Shown here piece by piece: positions 1-10,120 of a stretch of DNA of 64,000 nt. Positions within the stretch are counted from its first letter, which is position 1. The number at the start of each line of letters is the position of its first letter. A program made the position numbers and the translations under genes. Source of the DNA: Adiantum capillus-veneris (Eukaryota > Streptophyta > Polypodiopsida > Polypodiales > Pteridaceae); assembly GCA_014529385.2 (NCBI GenBank), contig CM043967.1, positions 5,163,001-5,227,000 of the forward strand, in the 5' to 3' direction. Under the pieces are notes generated by a model. The model did no database searches. It was not told where the DNA came from and saw nothing but the letters and a program-made list of their open reading frames with translations.

Positions 1-284
1 ACTTTACTGTGGTTGTTAGAAAGGGCACCACACGTCATAGAGCTGATCACTATCAAGGATCACCGCAAGAAAACATCTGAAGAGAGTTGATGATTATTTG
101 CTAAATGTATATCCGCTTTCAAATGAGATGATTCCTAGATGGTCAAAGAATCTAGTTACTTTGATGACCATAGCACAAGCTGATTTGAGAATTCCATTTC
201 CTATAACACCAAGTTTGATCGAGCAATCTGTTATGTATCACTTGCTAACATTAAGATTGTATCGAGAGAATAGAGACAAAATTC
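1..284 (+). pseudogene. Ty3/gypsy pol relic, RNase H end and spacer to integrase (part 1)
   Basis: Frame 3 opens with VVRKGTT and RADH, which resembles the RKG...ADHLSR end of Ty3 RNase H. After a frame change, residues such as DDYLLNVYPLSNEMIPRW and LYRENRDKI match the spacer between RNase H and the integrase zinc domain of plant Ty3 pol. The reading is broken by a TGA and a frameshift. It stops at 284, where the LTR of the gag-only array begins, and appears to resume at 9667. The gene is therefore a split, dead pol fragment whose left part lies outside the window. Family assignment is inferred from motif spacing. Confidence 0.6.
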
Positions 285-537
285 TGTTGGGTGTAGCGGC
301 TACGGAGGCTGTTGGCGAGAAGCCATGTCGTGCATCACAGAGAGAGATCAACAGCTTGAAAAGAGAGACACGCAAAATTACACGCTATTCTCTCTTAGTG
401 TATTGATTTGATTAAAGTCTATTACATAATATATGACCACAAACTTGCCATGCAACACTAAACTTGGACTGACTCTTACCTGCATGCTATAAGGGAGTTT
501 CCCACAGGCTAGACGCACAAGGGCTTGCATACCCAAC

Positions 538-538
<1 letters not shown>
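285..538 (-). repeat. LTR-A, 3' LTR of the gag-only array
   Basis: The 254-bp repeat begins TGTTGGGT and ends ACCCAACA. Read on the minus strand it lies directly after the polypurine tract, so it is the 3' LTR of the left unit. It closely matches LTR-B and LTR-C over its length. Confidence 0.85.

Positions 539-539
<1 letters not shown>

Positions 540-575
<36 letters not shown>
540..575 (-). promoter_or_regulatory. Expanded polypurine tract (36 G on the minus strand)
   Basis: A run of 36 C on the plus strand lies one base from the inner end of LTR-A. This is where the polypurine tract for plus-strand priming must be. The equivalent tract in the right unit has 15 C, so the run has expanded or contracted since the copies diverged. 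Confidence 0.65.
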
Positions 576-577
<2 letters not shown>

Positions 578-833
578 GCCCAAACCACTGACAATGGACT
601 CGAGACAGACCATGGCAGAGTTCAATCACCTGGAACCATGAGTAGAAGTCCCACCCTTGACTATAACATAGGTGTGTGTGTGAACTTCCCTCAAACAACC
701 AACAGTGTGAGACATACCAGAACCCGACCAAACAACAAAGGGTGGTCTTACCACTTTTTATGTGGCAGTGTCTATAACCTGTACAATTATTCATAGATGA
801 CTGACAGAAAGGAAACATAAAGACAAACTGAAA
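576..833 (-). other. 3' non-coding part of left gag-only unit
   Basis: This stretch matches 7754-8014 closely and has no coding potential. It ends at the Copia-1 junction near 831-835, where the equivalent of about 8015-8238 (the end of gag with its zinc knuckles) is missing. Confidence 0.7.
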
Positions 834-1361
834 ACCAAAATTTTCATGGCCAAAAATCACTTTTTTTGGCCTTCGCCGGGATATTCATTTTCACCGGAAT
901 ATTATGACTGGACGACGGTCGGAAAGTGGTCGAAAAACGACCGGTCGGTTGGTCGACTGGCCGGTAGTCAATGGCCGGTGGTGGCCGGTGGTCGGAAGTC
1001 AATGGCCGATGGGGCCGGTGGTCAAATTCAATGGCGGACTTGTCTTCTCAAGGGCGGAAACACATGGGCGGATTGGAGGGTCCGATTTGGACTTATCCAC
1101 ATAAGGGTGGCTACACATGGCTGCCTCTCATGAGAGAGGGCAGCCCTTTTGGCCTATAAAAGGAGGCCATTTCTACACACATTTTATAGTGTGAAGTTGA
1201 TGCAACAAGGTGAGCGTGAGGTGGTGAGAGTGAAGCAAGGCGGGAGCTCTATTAAGGGTATAATCCCTTTGTAAACTACTTCTTGTTTTGAAGTACTAAA
1301 GCCATTGAGTGGCTGCTTTCCCGTGGACGTAGCCAACATTGGGTGAACCACGTATATCGTG

Positions 1362-1408
<47 letters not shown>

Positions 1409-1455
1409 AAGTAATCTACTCAAATATCTATTTAGCTACGTCATATTTCCTCACA
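834..1455 (+). repeat. Copia-1 5' LTR, truncated at its 5' end
   Basis: This segment aligns with 5587-6241, ending CCTCACA just before the primer site. A TATAAAAGG motif at 1155-1163 is a likely core promoter. A CT microsatellite near 1362-1403 lies inside the LTR and differs in length from that of the 3' LTR. The expected TGTTA start and about 113 bp are absent. Confidence 0.85.
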
Positions 1456-1457
1456 AT

Positions 1458-1469
1458 TGGTATCAGAGC
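1458..1469 (+). promoter_or_regulatory. Primer binding site of Copia-1 (initiator Met tRNA)
   Basis: TGGTATCAGAGC lies two bases after the 5' LTR and is the standard plant copia primer site complementary to the 3' end of initiator Met tRNA. Confidence 0.92.
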
Positions 1470-1519
1470 AAGGTTTGCTCGTAGCTAAATTATCTCAAGG
1501 AAAGGATTCATTGAATTGA

Positions 1520-2887
1520 GTGGGAGTTATGGCGGAGGAAGGGAAGCTCAAGATTGAGAAGTTCAACGGGAAAAACTATCAACATTGGAAGATGCAGATT
1601 GAAGACTATCTCTACCAGAAGGACCTCTATTTGCCACTAGGCGGTCTTGCAAAGAAGCCCGTAACGATGGCAGATGAAGCATGGATTATCCTTGATCGAA
1701 AGGCATTGGAAACAATCCGGTTGAGCTTGGCGTCAACGATGGCCTTCAACGTTTCGGAGATGAAGACCATGGAGGACTTGATGAAGTCACTTGACGACTT
1801 CTACGAGAAACCATCGTCATCCAATAAGGTATTTCTTATGAAGCGCTTGTTCAATCTAAAGGTGGTAGAGAATGGTTCAGTTGCAGAACACCTAAATGAC
1901 TTTAACACAAACATAAGTCAACTTGGATCGATGAAAATAAATTTCGATGATGAAGTGCGAGCTCTCCTTATACTATCATCTCTATCGGATAGTTGGGACA
2001 GCCTTGTGATGGCTGTAAGTAATTCTATCTCTGGCACAAATACTCTTAAGTTTGATGATGTTGTGGGTGTTCTCCTAAGCGAGGAAATGTGAAGGAGAAG
2101 CACAGGAGAATCATCAAGTGCTGCACTATCAGTGGAAACAAGAGGAAGGCCTAAGGAGAGGTTCAAAAACCAAAAGGGTCGTGATCGCTCAAGACGGAGC
2201 AAGTCACGCACAAATTCAGTTCTTGAACGTTGGAACTGCGGCAAGAAGGGCCACGTCAAGAAGGATTGCTGGTCCAAGAAGAAGAAGGAGACAGAGTCTC
2301 AAGACAACAAGCCAACATCGGAGGCCAGTGTGGCAGGCAAAGTAGAGCAAGATGCTCTAATTCTCTCATTAGACAATGTGTCTAATTCCTGGATAGTAGA
2401 TTTCGGGGCTTCATTCCATGCGACACCACACAAGAAACATTTCCAAGATTACACCAAAGGTAATTTTGGGTATGTATACTTGGGAGATGATGAAGCTTGT
2501 GAGATTGTCGGCAAAGGTACAATTTCTGTCAAAACTACTAATGGAAATGAATGGAAGCTTAAAGAATTTAGGCATGTTCCTTCTCTTCGGAAAAAATTGA
2601 TCTCTACAGGACAATTGGACGATGAAGGTCACAACATTGGATTCGGAAACAAACGGTGGAAGATCTCAAAGGGATCTTTGGTGGTTGCCAAGGGAGAAAA
2701 GGTCGATACACTTTACTTGTGTACTATGAGCATGCAACCTTCAGCTTGTGAAACAACTACAGAAGTTGACAGTGCGGTGTGGCACTACCGGCTTGGGCAT
2801 ATGAGTTCCAAAGGAATGCAAATCCTTCAAACAAAGAAGCTTCTGCCAGGTTTGAAAGAAGTGGACTTAGAGTTCTGTGAAGATTGA
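1520..2887 (+). pseudogene. Copia-1 gag, protease and integrase zinc domain
   Basis: One reading frame runs from ATG 1520 to TGA 2887 with a single internal TGA at 2090-2092. The N-terminal ~190 residues are copia gag (FNGKNYQHWKMQIEDYL, then an LLSEEM end). A zinc knuckle follows but is damaged: WNCGKKGHVKKDC lacks the first Cys. The protease has WIVDFGASFHATPH, where the usual DSGA is DFGA, probably inactive. The integrase HHCC domain starts at WHYRLGHMSSKGMQIL and ends at FCED, where the codon for the last zinc-binding Cys has become TGA. Gag packages the RNA and protease processes the polyprotein. The start was chosen because it is the first Met in a good gag frame ~50 bp after the primer site. 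Confidence 0.88.
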
Positions 2888-3677
2888 GTTTATGGTAAAC
2901 AAAAGAGGGTAAAATTTCAAAAATGAGGAAATGAAAAATAAAAATAAAAAACTTGAGTTGGTTCATTCTGATGTTTGGGGTCCTGCAAGTACACCATCAT
3001 TTGGTGGCTCATTGTACTATGTAACATTCATAGACGATGCGACTAGAAAAACATGGGTTTATGTCATGAAGAATAAATCCGATGTATTTTCCATATTTCA
3101 AAGGTGGAAAGCTTTTGTGGAGAATGAAACAGGTACCAAGGTTAAATGCCTCGGATCCGACAATGAAGGCGAATATTGCAGCCAAGCTTTTGAAAGCTTT
3201 TGTGCTAGCAATGGCATTCGGAGGCAAAAGACAACCCCAAGGACACCTCAACAAAATGAAATTTCGGAAAGGATGAACATGACCATCATGGAGCGAGCAC
3301 GAAGCATGTGGCTACATGCAGGCCTACCGCTTGAGCTTTGGGTGGGATCTGTAAGTACGTCTGTGTACTTAATCAACCGGTCACCCTCAACAGCATTGGA
3401 TGGGGGAGTTCCAGAAGAGGCATGGACAGGTAAACCGGTGAATTATGCATTTCTCAAAGTGTTTGGGTGTGAGGCTGTCATGCACATAGATAGAAGCCTA
3501 AGATCAAAGCTACATGCAAAGTCCAAAAAGTGTTTCTTCATTGGCTATGGAGAAGGTCACTTTGGGTATCGCCTATGGAATCCTGAAGATGGTAAAATCT
3601 TAAGGAGTAGGGATCTTGTAATTTTTAACGAACAAAATATGTACAAAGATTACTTGGAAAGAAAACAAACAAAATAA
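2888..3677 (+). pseudogene. Copia-1 integrase core
   Basis: After a frameshift between 2888 and 2931 the pol frame continues to a TAA at 3677. The catalytic triad is visible: Asp in HSDVWGPA, Asp in GSDNEGEY and Glu in NEISERMN. It is followed by the copia marker VFGCEAVMHI and the IGYGEGHFGYRLW block of the GKGY region. Integrase inserts the cDNA into the genome. The catalytic residues remain but the frame is cut at both ends. Confidence 0.88.
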
Positions 3678-5411
3678 ACAGGTGATGAGTACATGGAGAT
3701 TGAGGACGGTGAAGACTCAAGGACTGCAAACGGGGACAATGTGCAACAACGTTAAGCAATTGAGGAGCTTCAACCTATTCCCCGAAGATCTACAAGAGCA
3801 AGTAGACCTCCAGAAAGGTTTGTTCCTTCCTTCAACCATCTCTTGATCTTAGATTCTGGAGAGCCGAAATCATACGAAGAAGCTATGCAACATGAATCCA
3901 AAGAAGAATGGACGAAGAGCATGCAAGTGGAGATGGACTCACTACATCGCAACCAAACAAGGGAGTTGGTTGAGTTGCCTAAAGGTAAGTGGGCACTTCA
4001 AAACAAATGGGTGTACAAGGTGAAGGAAGAAGAAGGTGGGAAGAAAAGGTACAAGTCTAGGCTTGTGGTAAAAGGGTTTTCTCAAAAGAAAGGTATTGAC
4101 TTCAATGAAATATTTTCTCATGTTGTAAAAATGAACTCAATCAGGCTTGTCTTAAGCCTTGTGGCTGCTCAGGATCTAAACCTTGAGCAAATGGATGTAA
4201 ATACGGCATTCCTTCACGGTGACTTAGAGGAGGAAATCTACATGCTTCAACCAAAGGGGTATGAAGTAAAAGGTAAGGAGAAAATGGTTTGCAGATTAAA
4301 GAAGAGCTTGTATGGTTTAAAACAAGCATCAAGACAATGGTACTTGAAGTTTGATCGATGGATGTTGGATCATGGATTCACAAGATGCAACTTGGATCAG
4401 TGCGTCTACACGAAGAATTTGGGAGATGGGAAATTCATCATCCTAATGTTATATGTTGATGATATGTTGATTGCAAGTGCTAACATGCAGGACATTAAAG
4501 ACCTAAAAGAGGATCTGTCTAAATCTTTTTCAATGAAAGATTTAGGTGCTGCAAAGAGGATACTTGGTATGAAAATATAAAGGGACAGGACGAAGAAGAC
4601 AATAAAGCTATCTCAAGAGGATTACATCAAGAAGGTACTAGAAAGGTTTGCAATGCAAAATGCAAAACCAGTTTCTACACCTTTGGCTGGTCACTTTAAA
4701 TTAACGAAGGATATGTGTCCAAAGACACAAGAGGAGATAGCCTATATGTTTAAAGTTCCATATGCTGCAGCAATAGGTTCTCTAATGTATGCTATGGTTT
4801 GGATAAGGCCACATATTGCACATGCAGTGGGAGTTGTGAGTAGGTTCATGGACAACCCAGGTAAAGAACACTGACAAGCTGTGAAGTGGATACTTAGGTA
4901 TCTAAAAGGAACAACAACAAATGCTTTGTATTTTGGAGGAACTGATATTTTTTTAGAAGGGTATGCTGATGCAAATATGGCAGGTGACAAAGATACTCGA
5001 AGGAGCACTACTGGCTATGTCTTCATGGATGGAGGCACAACAGTAAGCTGGGCTTCAAAGCTGCAGAAAGTGGTCTCACTTTCTACCATAAAAGTAGAGT
5101 ATGAAGCAATGACCGAGGCAAGCAAAGAAATCTGTGGCTTCACAGATTCTTAGAAGAGCTTGGATTCAAACAAGACAATTGTTTCTTGTATAGTGATAGC
5201 CAAAGAGCTATCCATCTTGCAAAGAATTCAGCCTTTCATTGAAGGACAAAGCACATTGAGGTGAGATATCACTTCATACGCACTGTTTTGGAAGAGGGAC
5301 AACTAAAGCTAGGAAAGGTGCATACAAGTGAAAATCCTGCAGACATGTTTACAAAGGTGGTCAAAAAGGAGAAGTTGAGCTTTTGCTCATCTTCAATCGG
5401 CATTCAAGGAT
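3678..5411 (+). pseudogene. Copia-1 reverse transcriptase and RNase H
   Basis: The frame of the integrase core continues past stops at 3675 and 3753-3755 into RT: NKWVYKVKEE, then QMDVNTAFLHGDL, then KSLYGLKQASRQW and the active-site LYVDDMLIAS near 4450-4480. Further stops occur at 4578-4580 and 4872-4874. RNase H follows (GYADANMAGDKDTRRSTTGY, then SLSTIKVEYEAM). After another frame change the terminal block with CFLYSDSQRAIHLAKN, KHIEVRYHFIRTV and NPADMFTK runs to about 5411. RT activity residues are intact but expression of a full protein is impossible without readthrough. Confidence 0.88.
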
Positions 5412-5460
5412 AAGAAGGCAGGATGGAAAGCATTCATAGGTTTGGTTTGCAGATTAGTCT

Positions 5461-5473
5461 CCAAGTCGGAGAT
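5461..5473 (+). promoter_or_regulatory. Polypurine tract of Copia-1
   Basis: CCAAGTCGGAGAT directly precedes the LTR start TGTTAAG. It is purine-rich but interrupted, a weak version of the AAGTGGGAGAT tract common in copia elements. Confidence 0.7.
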
Positions 5474-6115
5474 TGTTAAGTATGGAGCCTGATTTACCCC
5501 TTGTAATTTTCTGTGGTAAAAGCGCACATTTGTAAGGCCCCCATTATGAGGAGAAGCCATCGTGCGTGAAGGAAAATCACTCGCCGGAAACCAAAATTTT
5601 CACGGAAAAAAATCAGGGACAACTTAGGGGCCTCGGGGGCGGAAGCCCTCGAGACTTTTTTTTCTTTTCGCCGAAATATTCCTTTTCGCCAGAATATTAT
5701 GACCGGACGGCAGCCAAAAAGTGGTCGAAAAACGACCGGTCGGTTGGCCGGTGGCCGGTAGTCAATGGCCGGTGGCCGAATTCAATGGCGGACTTGTCTT
5801 CTCACGGGCGGCCACACATGGGCGGATTGGAGGGTCCGATTTGGACTTATCCACACAAGGGCGGCTACACATGGTTGCCTCTCATGAGAGAGGGCAACCC
5901 TTTTGGCCTATAAAAGGAGGCCATTTCTACACACATTTTATAGTGTGAAGTTGATGCAACAAGGTGAGTGTGAGGTGGTGAGAGTGAAGTAAGGCGGGAG
6001 CTCTATTAAGGGTATAATTTCTTTGTAAACTACTTCTTGTTTTGAAGTACTAAAGCCATTGAGTGGCTGCTTTCCCGTGGACGTAGCCCATATTGGATGA
6101 ACCACGTATATCGTG

Positions 6116-6156
<41 letters not shown>

Positions 6157-6241
6157 CTATAATCTCGTGTGTGTGAAATCTATCTCTCTCCATCAAGTAA
6201 TCTACTCAAATATCTATTTAGCTACGTCATATTTCCTAACA
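5474..6241 (+). repeat. Copia-1 3' LTR, complete
   Basis: The 768-bp LTR begins TGTTA and ends TAACA. It contains TATAAAAGG at 5910-5918 and CT microsatellites near 6119-6154. It gives the full length against which the 5' LTR truncation is measured. Confidence 0.88.
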
Positions 6242-6873
6242 AATTTACAGTTGAAGTGCAACCACGAGCTACATATGCAGTCGGTACAAAAGAGCTAATT
6301 CGTGGTACTCATTTCTCTTCTTCTTGCAATGAGTTAACAATACCATCCAAAGAAGGCAGAGGATCCTTCTCCTTTAAAATAGTGACAATATGGCAAAATT
6401 CTACCGGTAGACTATTCAGAAAAACGGCTATAAGATCTTCATTTGGAATAGGAGCTTCGACATAAACAAGTTGAGTATTAATACTCTTCAATCTATTAGC
6501 TAAAGCTGCAATGTTTTCATCTTCATGCATGCGAAGAGAATACAATTCCATTTTTAAACTCATTTTGGAATACTTAGCTTTGGCACCGAAAAGCTTCTCT
6601 AACTCTATCCAGGCAGCACTTGAAGAATCAACATTATCCAAATAATGAATAAAATCGTCTTCTAAGGAAGTTAGAATGATACCAAAAGCTTGTTCGTCTT
6701 TCCTCTGTTGTTCGGCAAGAGAGGGCTCGAGTTACTACAGCTGTAATGCCTGCTTCGTCGGTTGCAAGAGGCTTGACCACGTTCCATAGGTTTTTTTGCA
6801 TCAAATAACCTTTGACTTTAATTTGCCAGGATTGGAATCCGGATCAATTAAATTTGTCGATCTTTGATGCCAT
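6242..6873 (-). pseudogene. Gag of left gag-only unit, C-terminus lost
   Basis: On the minus strand the reading starts at ATG 6873 (MASKIDKF), shifts frame, and is then clean from 6641 with SAAWIELEKLFGAKAKYS and LNSLPVEF, typical of the copia gag (UBN2-type) fold. It runs to about 6309 with LDGIVNSLQEEEK, and its zinc-knuckle end is missing because of the deletion at the Copia-1 left junction. It is the same gene as 8015-8855. Confidence 0.8.
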
Positions 6874-7432
6874 GTTGAAGCCTTTCAGAATTTTGATAGA
6901 CAATTTATGTTATTGGTTATTGCCAGCTTAACTTTCGGTTGCCTTCGTCTTTATCTGTCTTTGCATGCATGTATTAGGTTACTGCAAAAACTGTCAAAAT
7001 CACCGCATTTGAGTGCATTTGAAATGTGCCTTCAAATATTTACGAGCCAACGTGTTACTGGAGCCAATGTACTATTGAGCCAATGTACTTATACCTTGTC
7101 GAGTGGGAATACCTGCTTGTGTAAAAACTCTAGGACCAAATTAGTGGGTCACTGCAATGTGAAATAAGAAACCCAAAAAAAAAAATCGACCTCTGTATTA
7201 CAGAGATGGCACAAATGATAGAGAGGAAATTTTTTGGGCTCGCAGCAGATTCTATCGGCCGAGTTTGCAGGCGCTTATGAGTCGAAGTCTCACCAGCAGG
7301 CCAGGGTGATTCAATTGAAAGCAGTTCATGTCGATTTGCTGCAGGTGACAATGCCTTCTTTCTCCTTTGCTAGCAGCGGTTCTCACGCTGCTGAGTCGTG
7401 CCAAGCTCCTCCTTGCTTGACAGCCATCCTGG
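6874..7432 (-). other. 5' leader of left gag-only unit
   Basis: This is about 560 bp of non-coding leader between primer site and gag. It matches 8856-9395 closely, confirming that the two internal units are copies. No conserved ORF is seen; a packaging signal would be expected here but cannot be located by eye. Confidence 0.65.
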
Positions 7433-7444
7433 GCTCTGATACCA
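7433..7444 (-). promoter_or_regulatory. Primer binding site of left gag-only unit
   Basis: The plus-strand GCTCTGATACCA is the reverse complement of TGGTATCAGAGC. It lies two bases from LTR-B, which proves that LTR-B acts as 5' LTR of the left unit on the minus strand. Confidence 0.9.
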
Positions 7445-7446
7445 AG

Positions 7447-7734
7447 TGTTGGGTGCAGCGGATATGGAGGCTGTTGGCGAGAAGCCATGGCATGCATCAG
7501 AGAGGAAAGAGAGAGAGATCGACAGCTTGAAAAGAGAGACACACAAAATTACACGCTGTTCTCTCTTAGTGTATTGATTTAATTAAAGTATATTACATAA
7601 TATATGACCACAAACTTGCCATGCAACACTAAACTTGGACTGACTCTTACCTGCATGCTATAAGGGAGTTTCCCACAGGCTAGATGCACAAGGGCTTGCA
7701 TAGGCTAGACGCACAAGGGCTTGCATACCCAACA
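7447..7734 (-). repeat. LTR-B, shared middle LTR of the array
   Basis: It begins TGTTGGGT and ends ACCCAACA. It has a primer site on its left and a polypurine tract on its right, so it serves as the 5' LTR of one unit and the 3' LTR of the other. It carries a private ~24-bp direct duplication (GGCTAGAYGCACAAGGGC twice, about 7678-7726) absent from LTR-A and LTR-C. Confidence 0.88.
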
Positions 7735-7738
7735 AACT

Positions 7739-7753
7739 CCCCCCCCCCCCCCC
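7739..7753 (-). promoter_or_regulatory. Polypurine tract of right gag-only unit (15 G on minus)
   Basis: A 15-C run on the plus strand sits four bases from LTR-B and is equivalent to the 36-C run at 540-575. The following ~260 bp (7754-8014) is the 3' non-coding part of the unit. Confidence 0.7.
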
Positions 7754-8014
7754 TCAAGCCCAAACCACTGACAATGGACTCAAGACAAACCATGGCAGAG
7801 TTCAATCACCTGGAACCATGAGTAGAAGTCCCCCCCTTGACTATAACATAGGTGTGTGTGTGCACTTCCCTCAAACAACCATCAGTGTGAGACATACCAG
7901 AACCCGACCAAACAACAAAGGGTGGTCTTACCACTTTATATGTGGCAGTGTCTATAACCCGCACAATTATTCATAAATGACTGACAGAAAGGAAACATAA
8001 AGACAAACTGAAAA

Positions 8015-8855
8015 CTACAGGACATCACTTTCTACGAAAAGTATTGATGCTTCACCATCTTCAGTACCTTCAACCATATTGATTTGTCGATTATTCTTCT
8101 TAAAGCATTTGTTCGAAGGATGATTAGTCTTTCCACAATGGGTGCAAGGATTTTTGCTGAAACAATCCTTGGTTTGATGACTGCTGCGTCCATATATCGC
8201 ACAAGGTCTAGTGCTGGTAGTAAGCCTGGTTGAATATGCAGTTGAAGTGCAACCATGAGCTACATATGCAGTCGGTACAAAAGACCTAATTCGTGGTACT
8301 CGTTTCTCTTCTTCCTGCAATGAGTTAACAATACCATCCAAAGAAGGCAGAGGATCCTTCTCCTTTAAAATAGTGACAATTTGACAAAATTCTACCAGTA
8401 GACTATTAGAAAAAAGGCTATAAGATCTTCATCTGGGACATGAGCTTCGATTAGTAACAAGTTGAGTATTAATACTCTTCATTCTATTAGCTAAAGCTGC
8501 AATGTTTTCATCTTCACGCATGTGAAGCGAATACAATTCCATTTTTAAACTCATTTTGGAATACTTAGCTTTGGCACCGAAAAGCTTCTCTAACTCTATC
8601 CAGGCAGCACTTGAAGAATCAACATCATCCAAATAATGAATAAAGTCGTCTTCTAAGGAAGTTAGAATGATACCAAAAGCTTGTTCGTCTTTCCTCTATT
8701 GCTTGGCAGAGAGGGCTCGAGTTACTGCAGCTGTAGTGCCTGCTTCATCGGTTGCAAGAGGCTTGACCACGTTCCATAGGTTTTTTTGCATCAAATAACT
8801 TTATTTACCAGGTGTGGAATCCGGATCCATTAAATTTGTCGATCTTTGATGCCAT
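8015..8855 (-). pseudogene. Gag of right gag-only unit with zinc knuckles
   Basis: Reading starts at ATG 8855 and is broken by frameshifts near 8640 and 8430. The core has SAAWIELEKLFGAKAKYS and the C-terminal part (8341-8015) has the knuckle CTHCGKTNHPSNKC (CX2CX4HX4C), preceded by a degenerate one, CAIYGRSSHQTKDC, with Tyr at the second Cys. The protein ends at ESDVL with no protease domain behind it. Gag would bind the RNA and form the particle; enzymes would have to come from another copia element. The complete copy shows what the left unit lost. Confidence 0.82.
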
Positions 8856-9395
8856 GTTGAAGCCTTTCAGAAATTTGATAGACAATTTATGTTATTGGTT
8901 ATTGCTAGCTTAACTTTCGGTTGCCTTCGTCTTTATTTGTCGTTGCATGCATGTATTAGGTTAGTGCAAAAACTGTCAAAATCACTACAATTGACTGCAT
9001 TTCAAACGTGCCTTCAAATATTTACGAGCCAATGTGTACTGGAGCCAATGTACTTATACCTTGTTGAGTGGGAATACCCGCTTGTGTAAAAACTCTAGGA
9101 CCAAATTAGGTGGGTCACTGCAATGTGAAATAAGAAAACCAAAAAAACAATCAACCTCTGTATTGCAGAGATGGCGCAAAGGACAGCGAGGAAATTTGTT
9201 AGCTCGCAGCAGGCTGTATTGATCGAGTTTGCAGGCGCTTATAAGTCAAAGTCTCACCAGCAGGCCAGGGTGATTCAATTGAGGGCAATTTGGGTCGATT
9301 TGTTGCAGGTGACAACGCCCGCTTTCTCCTCTGCTAGCAACGGTTCTCACGCTGCTGAGTCGAGCCAATCTCCTCCTTGCTTGACGGCCATCCTG
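8856..9395 (-). other. 5' leader of right gag-only unit
   Basis: The leader has no ORF of note and matches 6874-7432 with scattered substitutions and small indels. Confidence 0.6.
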
Positions 9396-9666
9396 GGCTC
9401 TGATTAGGTGCAGCGGCCAGGGAGGCTATTAGTGAGAAGCCATGGCGTGCATCAGAGAGAGAAAGAGAGAGAGAGATCGACAGCTTGAAAAGAGAGACAC
9501 ATAAAATTACACGCTATTATTCTTAGTGTAATGATTTGATTAAAGTCTATTACATAATATATGTTCACAAACTTGCCATGCAACACTAAACTTGGATTGA
9601 CTCTTACCTGCATGCTATAAGGGAGTTTCCCACAGGCTAGACGCACAAGGGCTTGCATACCCAACA
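9396..9666 (-). repeat. LTR-C (outer 5' LTR) with damaged primer site
   Basis: The right LTR ends ACCCAACA at 9666. At its inner edge GGCTCTGAT passes straight into TAGGTGCAGCGG, whereas LTR-B has ACCAAG and TGTTGGG in between. About 13 bp covering the end of the primer site and the LTR terminus were deleted. A (GA)n stretch lies near 9458-9476. Confidence 0.8.
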
Positions 9667-9868
9667 AATTTTGTACATATGCGCAAAGGAACGTGCCAAC
9701 TACATATGTCAATATCATATAATAGTTAGTAGTTGAGATCTATTTTGCAGTAGACTAAACCTTGAAGATACTTACGTGGTTAGGGGTTTAGTGGCCAAAC
9801 ATGAAGTGAGATGTTCATGCTTATGTAGACAACTGCTCTCAATGCAAAAAGAGAGTAGCAATTCCACA
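9667..9868 (+). pseudogene. Ty3 pol relic, integrase zinc domain (part 2)
   Basis: With frame corrections the segment reads FAVD.TLKIL, then GV.WPNMK and AYV.NCSQCKKR, which is the H-H-C-C finger region of a Ty3 integrase. It fits as the continuation of 1-284 across the inserted array. It ends in the region 9860-9890, where a different Ty3 copy begins. Confidence 0.5.
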
Positions 9869-10079
9869 TAAGTGGAGCAGATATTTGGTGGAGTACCTGA
9901 CCAAAAAAAATTCCTTGAAGATGTGAGTAAACACAATAAGAAAGCAATCAAAATGAAGGCTAAAAATTACACCATGATTGGCCAATAGCTATACAACGAG
10001 GAAAGGACCAAAAGCTTAGACTATGTGCTGATGAAGATGAGTATTTTCCTACTTCGAAACAAGCACGTGTAGATCTAGT

Positions 10080-10120
<41 letters not shown>

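Larger units (their letters stand above)
834..6241 (+). mobile_element. Copia-1, nearly full-length Ty1/copia retrotransposon, inactivated
   Basis: The order is 5' LTR, Met-tRNA primer site, gag, protease, integrase, RT, RNase H, polypurine tract and 3' LTR, the Ty1/copia order. It is nested in the left gag-only unit. The 3' boundary is exact (TAACA at 6241, followed by AATTT). The 5' boundary is not: the first ~113 bp of the 5' LTR is missing together with ~224 bp of flanking host element, so one deletion removed the left junction. Several in-frame stops and at least two frameshifts break gag-pol. Sequence resembles the Tork/TNT1-type copia group; lineage is an inference from gag and integrase motifs. 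Confidence 0.9.
285..9666 (-). mobile_element. Gag-only copia-type retrotransposon, tandem LTR-int-LTR-int-LTR array
   Basis: Three copies of one LTR (285-538, 7447-7734, about 9405-9666) share the terminal inverted repeat TGTTGGGT/ACCCAACA; the outer end of the third copy is damaged. Between them lie two internal units, each with a minus-strand order of primer site, leader, gag, 3' non-coding part and polypurine tract. No protease, integrase or RT is present, so this resembles non-autonomous terminal-repeat elements that keep only gag. Flanks are AATTC (280-284) and AATTT (9667-9671), a plausible 5-bp target duplication with one mismatch, so the whole array behaves as one insertion in the Ty3 relic. 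The left internal unit is interrupted by Copia-1. Array formation by unequal recombination between LTRs is inferred. Confidence 0.8.

Noticed and set aside
378-860. 160-codon minus-strand ORF with a poly-Gly tract
   Set aside because: It crosses the gag-only LTR, the poly-C polypurine tract and non-coding DNA; the sister unit does not preserve it.
846-1159. Several overlapping ORFs around 850-1160 and again at 5566-5948
   Set aside because: They lie in the two LTRs of Copia-1 and shift frame between copies; LTR U3 sequence, not genes.
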